Positions 62,964-64,000 of a stretch of 64,000 nucleotides of DNA are shown here, in pieces (position 1 is the first letter of the stretch; each line of letters opens with the position of its first letter). The translations under genes were made by a program, and so were the position numbers. Location: NCBI GenBank assembly GCA_947489585.1, contig CANLEE010000007.1, positions 164,124-228,123 on the forward strand, given 5' to 3'. The notes beneath the pieces are model-generated. The model worked only from the letters and a program-made list of their open reading frames with translations, was not told the DNA's origin and made no database searches. Origin of the DNA: an uncultured Psychroserpens sp. GTDB taxonomy: Bacteria; Bacteroidota; Bacteroidia; Flavobacteriales; Flavobacteriaceae.

Positions 62964-63897
62964 ATGAAATCAGTAACACCAAAACAACAGCGAAAACTAA
63001 ACACAAAACAAAGAGCGGTTTTAAATGCATTTTTTAAATATCTAAAAGGCAAACGTTATAGCAAAAGTACAGTTAACACTTATACCTATCTCGTAGCTGA
63101 TTTTGTAGAGTATAACTCACAAAGGTCATTTGCTGATCTAAATAATAGAAATGTAGAATTATTTTTAGAGAGTGTAATAGCTAAACGGCAATTTTCAATC
63201 AGTACCCAACGTCAGTTTATAAGTGCCTTGAAATTTTTTATTTGAGTTTTAGGATAAAACACAAATAAAAAATTTGGAGTTACAACGTCCAAAAAAATCA
63301 AAAAAGCTACCTGAAGTATTATCCATAGAAGAAATTTTACGATTAATTCAAGTAACACACAACTTGAAACATAGGGCAATTATTACGCTGTTATATTCTG
63401 GTGGATTACGAATTGGTGAGCTTATAAATTTAAAGTTAATTGACATTAATATAAATCGCAAGCAAATACATATTAGACAATCTAAAGGTCGAAAAGACCG
63501 TTACATTGTATTATCAGATAGCTTTTTACCTCTCTTTCAAAATTACTATCTAAGTTATTTACCAAAAGTGTATTTTGTTGAAGGACCAAAAGGCACAAGT
63601 TATTCTGCCAGTAGTGTTCGTAAATTTTTAAAACGCTCATGTAAATTGGCAAATATAAAACGATCTATTACGCCGCATACCTTAAGACATAGCTACGCAA
63701 CTCACCTCTTGGAACAAGGTGTTGGCTTACGACATATTCAAATGCTTTTGGGACATAGTAAACCCGAAACAACTATGATTTACACCCATGTAGCACGTAA
63801 GGATTTAATGCAAGTAAAAAGTCCATTAGATAGGGCTTTAGATGATCTAAATAAAAATGGGAAAAACTCACAAAAATTCCTCATTTTGGGAAAATAG
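62964..63897 (+). pseudogene. Tyrosine recombinase (XerC/D-like integrase), interrupted
   Basis: The first piece (62964-63245) encodes the N-terminal SAM-like core-binding domain (LNAFFKYLKGKRYSKSTVNTY...TQRQFISALKFF). The second piece (63274-63897, other frame, only a TTG start) encodes the catalytic domain. All active residues are present: R in GGLRIGEL, K in SKGRKDRY, H and R in HTLRHSYATH, H in LLGHS and the nucleophile tyrosine in TMIYTHV. The pieces are separated by a +1 shift at a T6 run (63234-63239) and by an in-frame TAG (63250-63252). Two lesions suggest real inactivation, though a sequencing error is not excluded. Intact length would be about 300 residues. Confidence 0.75.
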
Positions 63898-63900
63898 AAC

Positions 63901-64000
63901 CTAAAATCGAGTATATTTATCTAGATATAACCAGTTGTATTCAATAATGCCAGCCTTTCGGATCTTCCCAGGTTTATTGCTAAGATCAAAAATTGTAGAT
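63901..64000 (-). CDS. C-terminal fragment of an unidentified gene (partial)
   Basis: On the minus strand an open frame enters from beyond 64000 and ends at TAG (63901-63903), 3 bases from the integrase stop. It ends in KAGIIEYNWLYLDKYTRF. A second frame is also open for most of this short stretch, so coding is uncertain. No family is recognised. Confidence 0.3.
   Translation of the reverse strand, partial: STIFDLSNKPGKIRKAGIIEYNWLYLDKYTRF

Overview
The window is a 64 kb chromosomal segment from a member of the Flavobacteriaceae (Bacteroidota), probably marine. The evidence is low G+C, dense protein genes without Shine-Dalgarno-like leaders, several -7 promoter boxes of the Bacteroidota type TAnnTTTG, two large secreted proteins with type IX secretion (T9SS) C-terminal sorting domains, a menaquinone gene set of the flavobacterial kind, and an ABC permease fused to an M1 peptidase. 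I saw no rRNA, tRNA, CRISPR array or intact insertion sequence.

Layout. 1-3.7 kb: an ABC exporter whose permease carries an M1 aminopeptidase domain. 3.7-6.8 kb (minus): a probable redox-stress regulon of two pirins, a MarR regulator, an FMN reductase and a DoxX-like protein, with two related palindromic operators. 6.9-9.8 kb: an acyl-CoA carboxylase beta subunit and an MFS transporter. 9.8-31.2 kb: a dispersed menaquinone region with menE, menC, menA, menB, menD, menF and a hotdog thioesterase, all on the minus strand. Interspersed are a DUF3857/transglutaminase pair, a CPBP protease, a sterol desaturase/SDR pair, a UPF0173 hydrolase, an S1 RNA-binding protein and a tricorn-like protease. 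31.3-37.4 kb: a 2028-residue T9SS protein built on fifteen 51-residue modules, with an 828-bp higher-order duplication. 37.7-44.4 kb: acetyltransferase, YtxH, an ECF42-type sigma factor with its YCII partner, AraC/GyrI, nitronate monooxygenase-like protein and two methyltransferases. 44.5-52.5 kb: a secreted lectin/HYR protein, dnaK, a Crp-like regulator, sdaA, panB, a cupin and an RluA-type pseudouridine synthase. 52.5-59.3 kb (minus): an orphan sensor kinase with a seven-helix membrane protein, then the pxpABC 5-oxoprolinase operon with an Nramp-like transporter and a DUF2891 lipoprotein. 59.3-64 kb: a lipoprotein, an ECF sigma factor and a putative anti-sigma/outer-membrane-barrel fusion, flanked by two related gene remnants and a broken tyrosine recombinase.

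The most notable points are: (i) the ECF sigma factor translationally coupled to one polypeptide that appears to run from cytoplasm to outer membrane; (ii) the Nramp-like protein in the 5-oxoprolinase operon, which has lost the canonical metal ligands; (iii) the giant modular T9SS protein with exactly phased DNA repeats; (iv) the pair of similar MarR-type operators; (v) a C-type lectin domain inserted inside a HYR domain. All functions come from reading sequence motifs; no database search was possible.
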